Positions 58,428 through 64,000 of a stretch of 64,000 nucleotides of DNA are shown here, piece after piece. The position numbers and the translations under genes were made by a program. Location of the stretch: contig NZ_BCUG01000002.1 in NCBI RefSeq assembly GCF_001591165.1, forward strand, positions 124,001 to 188,000, written 5' to 3'. A model generated the notes under the pieces. The model did no database searches and had not been told where the DNA came from. It worked only from the letters and a program-made list of their open reading frames with translations. This stretch comes from Thauera butanivorans NBRC 103042. Its GTDB lineage: Bacteria; Pseudomonadota; Gammaproteobacteria; Burkholderiales; Rhodocyclaceae. Position 1 is the first letter of the stretch, and each line of letters opens with the position of its first letter.

Positions 58428-59033
58428 TCAGTCTTCTTTTTCGGCCTGCATCTTGACCAGCTCGACGCGGCCCTCGCGCTTGACCGCCACCTGCTCGGAG
58501 GCCGGGATGCTCTTGATGCCCTTGCGCTTGCGCAGGGTCAGCGTGACCGCCGCGACCATCGCCACCAGCAGCACCAGCGAAGCCAGTTCGAACGGATAGA
58601 CGTAGTCGGTATAGAGCACGCGGCCGAGTTCGCGGGTGTTGCTGAAGCTCTCACCCGCCGGCGGCGGCGCGGGCATCGCCTCGAGCCCGAAGTAGGAGCC
58701 GCCGAGCACCATCGCCATCTCGACCAGCATCAGGATGCCGACCAGCGCACCGACGGGCAGATAGCTCCAGAAGCCTTCGCGGATACGGTCGAGATTGATG
58801 TCCAGCATCATCACGACGAACAGGAACAGCACCATCACCGCGCCGACGTAGACCATCACCAGCGTGATGGCGAGGAATTCCGCCTGCAGCAACAGCCAGA
58901 TACCGCCCGCGTTGAAGAAAGTCAGCACCAGGAACAGCGCGGCATGCACCGGGTTCCGGGCGGTGATTACCCTCAGCGCCGCGAACACCATGATCACGGC
59001 GAGAAAGTAGAAGACGAAGGTCTTGAATTCCAT
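58428..59033 (-). CDS. nuoJ: NADH-quinone oxidoreductase subunit J
   Basis: 201 residues with five helices. The conserved helix 3 (LVMVYVGAVMVLFLFVVMML) holds the central pi-bulge glycine/tyrosine positions. The C-terminus is a charged tail, LRKRKGIKSIPASEQ. Located 33 bp after nuoI and 62 bp before nuoK. Confidence 0.94.
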   Translation of the reverse strand: MEFKTFVFYFLAVIMVFAALRVITARNPVHAALFLVLTFFNAGGIWLLLQAEFLAITLVMVYVGAVMVLFLFVVMMLDINLDRIREGFWSYLPVGALVGILMLVEMAMVLGGSYFGLEAMPAPPPAGESFSNTRELGRVLYTDYVYPFELASLVLLVAMVAAVTLTLRKRKGIKSIPASEQVAVKREGRVELVKMQAEKED

Positions 59034-59066
59034 GTTCTTGACTCATGGCGCGCAAGGCGCCGTCCG

Positions 59067-59552
59067 TTAGCGGTATTTGGCGTCCTGCTCGCGGTCGGCC
59101 GCGATCTGCGCTTCGTGGCGGTCCCCCACGGCAAGCAGCATCTGCTTGGTGTAGTAGAGATCGCCCCGCTGTTCGCCGTGGTACTCGAACACGCGCGTCT
59201 CGACGATGGCATCGACGGGACAGGCTTCCTCGCAGAAACCGCAGAAGATGCACTTCGTCAGATCGATGTCGTAGCGGCTGGTACGGCGCGAGCCGTCCTC
59301 ACGCTGCTCGGATTCGATCGTGATCGCCATTGCCGGGCAGATCGCTTCGCACAGCTTGCACGCGATGCAGCGCTCCTCGCCGTTCGGATAGCGGCGCAGG
59401 GCATGCAGGCCGCGGAAGCGGTTGCTCTGAGGCGTTTTTTCCTCGGGGAACTGGACGGTGATCTTGCGCTGGAAGAAATGCCGCCCGGTCAGGGCCATGC
59501 CCTTGACCAATTCCTTCAGGAACAGACTGCCGATGTAATCCTTGGCACCCAT
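59067..59552 (-). CDS. nuoI: NADH-quinone oxidoreductase subunit I
   Basis: 161 residues with two [4Fe-4S] binding motifs: [12 protein letters not shown] (C62, C65, C68, C72) and [12 protein letters not shown] (C101, C104, C107, C111), carrying clusters N6a and N6b between the NuoG arm and N2. It begins 7 bp after nuoH. Confidence 0.96.
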   Translation of the reverse strand: MGAKDYIGSLFLKELVKGMALTGRHFFQRKITVQFPEEKTPQSNRFRGLHALRRYPNGEERCIACKLCEAICPAMAITIESEQREDGSRRTSRYDIDLTKCIFCGFCEEACPVDAIVETRVFEYHGEQRGDLYYTKQMLLAVGDRHEAQIAADREQDAKYR

Positions 59553-59559
59553 GGTCTTC

Positions 59560-60609
59560 TCAACTCCAGATCGACAGCGGCGACATCATCCACACCGCCA
59601 CCACAAACACCCACACGAGGGTCACAGGGATGAACACTTTCCAGCCCAGGCGCATGATCTGGTCGTAGCGGAAGCGAGGGAAAGTCGCACGTGCCCACAG
59701 GAAGATGAACAGAATCGCGGCGGTCTTGATCGCCAGCCAGTGGAAGCCATCCGGCAGGAAACCCACCGGCGACAGCCAGCCGCCCAGGAACAGGACCGAG
59801 GTCAGGATCGAGACCAGGATCATGTTGGCGTACTCGGCGAGGAAGAACAGCGCGAAGGCCATGCCCGAATATTCGACCATGTGGCCCGCCACCACCTCGG
59901 CTTCGCCTTCGACGACGTCGAAAGGCGCGCGGTTGGTTTCGGCGATGCCCGAGATCAGATAGACGACGAACATCGGCAGTAGCGGCAGCCAGTTCCACGA
60001 CAGGAAGCCCAGGCCCATGTCGGCGAACATGCCGGTCCCCTGCGAGATGACGATGTCGCTCAGGTTCAGGCTGGCCGAGATCAGCAGCACGCAGATCAGC
60101 GCGAAGCCCATCGACACTTCGTAGGACACCATCTGCGCGGCGGCGCGCATCGAGCCCAGGAAGGGATACTTCGAGTTCGATGCCCAGCCGGCGACGATCA
60201 CGCCATAGACTTCCAGCGAGGTGATCGCGAGCAGGAACAGCAGGCCGGCATTGACGTTGGCCAGCACCAGCCCGTCATCGAAGGGCACCACCGCCCAGGC
60301 CGCCAGCGACGGCGCGATGGCGAGGATCGGGCCGAGGATGAACAGCCCCTTGTTGGAACTGCTCGGAACGATGATTTCCTTCAGCAGCAGCTTGACGCCG
60401 TCGGCGATCGGCTGCAGCAGGCCTTTCGGGCCGACGCGGTTGGGGCCGATGCGAACCTGCATGTAGCCGATGACCTTGCGCTCGGCCAGGGTCAGGTAGG
60501 CCACACAGATCATCAGGGGCGCGATGATCGCGACGATCTTGGCCAGCGTCCACACTGCAGGCCAGGCAGGGCCGAAGAAGTCGGCGACGGGTTGCAGCAT
60601 CGATTCCAT
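59560..60609 (-). CDS. nuoH: NADH-quinone oxidoreductase subunit H
   Basis: 349 residues with eight helices; forms the quinone-binding site with NuoB/NuoD. Motifs [15 protein letters not shown] and the acidic loop [20 protein letters not shown] are intact. The start codon shares one base with the nuoG stop (TGATG). Confidence 0.96.
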   Translation of the reverse strand: MESMLQPVADFFGPAWPAVWTLAKIVAIIAPLMICVAYLTLAERKVIGYMQVRIGPNRVGPKGLLQPIADGVKLLLKEIIVPSSSNKGLFILGPILAIAPSLAAWAVVPFDDGLVLANVNAGLLFLLAITSLEVYGVIVAGWASNSKYPFLGSMRAAAQMVSYEVSMGFALICVLLISASLNLSDIVISQGTGMFADMGLGFLSWNWLPLLPMFVVYLISGIAETNRAPFDVVEGEAEVVAGHMVEYSGMAFALFFLAEYANMILVSILTSVLFLGGWLSPVGFLPDGFHWLAIKTAAILFIFLWARATFPRFRYDQIMRLGWKVFIPVTLVWVFVVAVWMMSPLSIWS

Positions 60610-62941
60610 CAGGCACGCTCCAAGCTCAATTCACCGCTCATCGCGCCGAGCGTCGCGGTCGATATGTGCGCGGCCGCAATCCTCACGCAGGCTGTGGCAA
60701 GCGCCGGATCGGCCTGCGCGACCAGTTCCGCGGACGCCGGCCCCTGCGTCACGCGGACGCGGTCGCCGTCGGCGATACCCAGCGCGGCGAGCGTCGCGGG
60801 CGCGATACGCGCCGTCGGCGCCTTGGCATCGCGGGTCTTCTGCAAGGCCTCGGCACGACGAACGATCGGATCGGCAAAATGGATCGGCACGTCGGTGACA
60901 CGCTCCAGCGCTCCGCCCGGAGCTTCGGCCACGCTGACGATGATGCCCTCGATGCTGTTGCCGAGCTTCGACGCCACATCCTCACCCAGCGCCTCGGCGC
61001 GCACGGCTTCGGAATCGTTCTGCGAGAAGCCATCGAGCGACAGCAGGTTGCCCAGCACGCGCAGCACCTTCCAGGCCGGCCGCGTCTCGCCTTGCGGGCG
61101 GGCGACGGCATTGAAGCTCTGCGCCCGACCTTCGCAATTCACGTAAGTACCGGAGGTCTCGGTGAAGGGCGCGACCGGCAGCATCACGTCGGCGACGCCA
61201 CGCAGCGACTCGGAATCGAAGGCGCTCAGGGCGACGACCAGTTGGGCGGAACCCAGCGCGGCAGTGGCCGCCGAAGGATTGGCGAAATCGAAGGCGGGTT
61301 CGGCGCCGAGCACGACATAGGCCTTGCGCGCCTGCTCGATCATGGCCGCGGCGTCGAGGCCGCCGTTCGCCGGAACGGCGCCAGCCAGATGACCGCCGAC
61401 GCTGTTGGCCGCCTCGCCGATGAAGCCGAAGACGCCACCGGTGAGATGAGCGATTTCCTGGGCGAGCATCTGCAGTTCGCTGGCGCGGGCATGCTGCACG
61501 GCCAGGTTGCCGAGCCAGACCGCAGGCTTGCGGCCCGAGGCCAGGCTCTTCGCGATCGAACGCGCTTCGTCCGACACCTGCTCCGGCAGTTTGCCGCGCA
61601 GCGCCACCGACACCTCGGCGCCCTTCTCTTCGGCCAGCGCCGCGACGATCTGCGCCAGCGCCGACACCATGGCCGACGGTGCGACCAGGGCACGACTCCT
61701 GACCGGCAGCAGCCACTCTTCGGCGTTCGGGCCGAGCGCACTCACCTGCAAGCCCTTCTTCGCCGCCTGGCGAACGCGCTGCGCCAGCAACGGTGCATCC
61801 TTGCGCAGGAAGCTGCCGACCACCAGCAGGCGGTCCAGCTCCTTGACGCCGGCGATCGGCATGCCCAGCCAGGGGGCACCGCCGCACTTGCCGTCGGCAC
61901 GGAAGTCCGACTGGCGCAAGCGGAAATCGACGTTGTCCGAACCCAGGCCCCGCATCAGCTTCTGCAGCAGATACAGTTCTTCGACGGTGGCGTGCGGCGA
62001 ACCCAGCGCGCCGATCGAGGCCGGGCCGTGGTCCTTGGCGATGCCGCGCAGCCCGTTGGCGACGAATTCGAGCGCCGCCTGCCAATCGACCCGCTTCCAC
62101 TCGCCGCCCTGCTTGATCATCGGCACGGTCAGGCGTTCGTCGCTGTTGAGCGCCTCGTAGGAGAAGCGATCCTTGTCGGACAGCCAGCACTCGTTGATTT
62201 CTTCGTTCTCGAGCGGCAGCACGCGCTTGACCACGTCGTGCTTGGTCTGGACGATCAGGTTCGAGCCGAGCGAATCGTGCGGACTCACCGATTTGCGCCG
62301 CGACAGCTCCCAGGTGCGCGCGGCGAAGCGGAAGGGCTTCGAGGTCAGCGCGCCCACCGGGCAGAGGTCGATGATGTTGCCCGACAGCTCCGAGTCGATG
62401 GTCTTCTCGATGAAGGGCATGATCTCGGCGTGCTCGCCGCGGAAGGCCTGGCCGAGTTCCATCTCGCCGGCGATCTCGGCGGTGAAGCGGACACAGCGCG
62501 TGCAGTTGATGCAGCGCGTCATGTCGGTCGACACCAGCGAGCCGAGGTTCTTGTTGAAGACGACGCGCTTCTCTTCCTGGTAGCGCGAAGCCGACGAACC
62601 ATAGCCGACCGCCAGATCCTGCAGCTGGCACTCACCGCCCTGGTCGCAGATCGGGCAGTCGAGCGGGTGGTTGATCAGCAGGAACTCCATGACGCCCTTC
62701 TGGGCCTTCACGGCGAGTTCCGAGTGCGTCCACACCTTCATGCCGTTGGTCACCGGCGTGGCACAGGCGGGTAGCGGCTTGGGCGCCTTCTCCACCTGGA
62801 CGAGACACATCCGGCAGTTGGCCGCGATCGACAGTTTCTTGTGATAGCAGAAGTGCGGAATGTAGGCGCCGGCAGCGGCGGCAGCATCCATCACGGTGCT
62901 GCCGTCGTCGACCTGGACCTGCTTGCCGTCGATTTCGATCT

Positions 62942-62948
<7 letters not shown>
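60609..62948 (-). CDS. nuoG: NADH-quinone oxidoreductase subunit G
   Basis: 779 residues. The N-terminal [2Fe-2S] N1b ligands are C34, C45, C48 and C62; the histidine-ligated N5 site is H94, C98, C101, C107; a further [4Fe-4S] motif [10 protein letters not shown] follows at about 146. The rest is a molybdopterin-oxidoreductase-like fold without cofactor. It overlaps the nuoF stop by 7 bp. Confidence 0.95.

Positions 62949-64000
<1,052 letters not shown>

Overview
The window is GC-rich DNA from a bacterial chromosome. Gene content and order point to a betaproteobacterium, most likely of the Rhodocyclales (Thauera/Azoarcus-like). Evidence: the ileS-lspA-fkpB-ispH and xseB-ispA-dxs-folE2 arrangements, lolA-rarA beside serS, a 14-subunit-type nuo operon followed by a Nudix gene, and the NorE/NorF-type respiratory accessory proteins. 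The genus is an inference from gene content; no rRNA gene is present to fix it.

Region 1 (1-17570) is ordinary core genome: the start of dgkA, a periplasmic PQQ sugar dehydrogenase, VanZ-like, a U32 RNA-hydroxylation protein (RlhA type), a thioredoxin-like protein, a YejM/PbgA-like envelope sulfatase-fold protein, creA, norE/norF-like genes, a nitrobindin-like protein, slyX, queG, tsaE-amiC, ribF, ileS, lspA, fkpB and ispH.

Region 2 (17575-31971) is an accessory island with more AT-rich stretches and mobile DNA. It holds a nucleotidyltransferase-fold gene behind a perfect inverted repeat, a helix-turn-helix/Sel1 protein with a 10-base homopolymer, and an IS21 element with 6-bp target duplications that splits an older DUF4351-like gene. 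Next comes a five-gene cluster starting from a canonical sigma-54 promoter: a 59-aa minimal type IV pilin, two paralogous four-cysteine secreted proteins, an ABC-2 type permease without an ATPase, and a membrane-anchored helical-repeat protein. Then follow an IS1182-like element itself interrupted by an IS3-family element, a frameshifted membrane-protein gene, a DUF4236 protein, a pirin and an AbrB/Doc toxin-antitoxin pair. The pilin cluster is the best candidate here for an undescribed system.

Region 3 (31972-50774) returns to core functions: DUF1090, a Rieske oxygenase, xseB-ispA-dxs (isoprenoid precursors), folE2, an AhpD-like protein, one tRNA-Ser and two identical tRNA-Arg genes with a strong terminator, a DnaJ-like protein overlapping a MltF-like transglycosylase, serS, rarA-lolA-ftsK-crp on the minus strand, trxB, a Smr protein with a triplicated motif, and a P-II protein.

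Region 4 (51141-64000) holds a COG3146-like acyltransferase, then a minus-strand nuoF-to-nuoN operon (complex I) ending in an ADP-ribose pyrophosphatase-type Nudix gene 4 bp after nuoN. nuoF runs off the right edge; dgkA runs off the left edge. No rRNA genes, CRISPR array, prophage or replication origin were seen.
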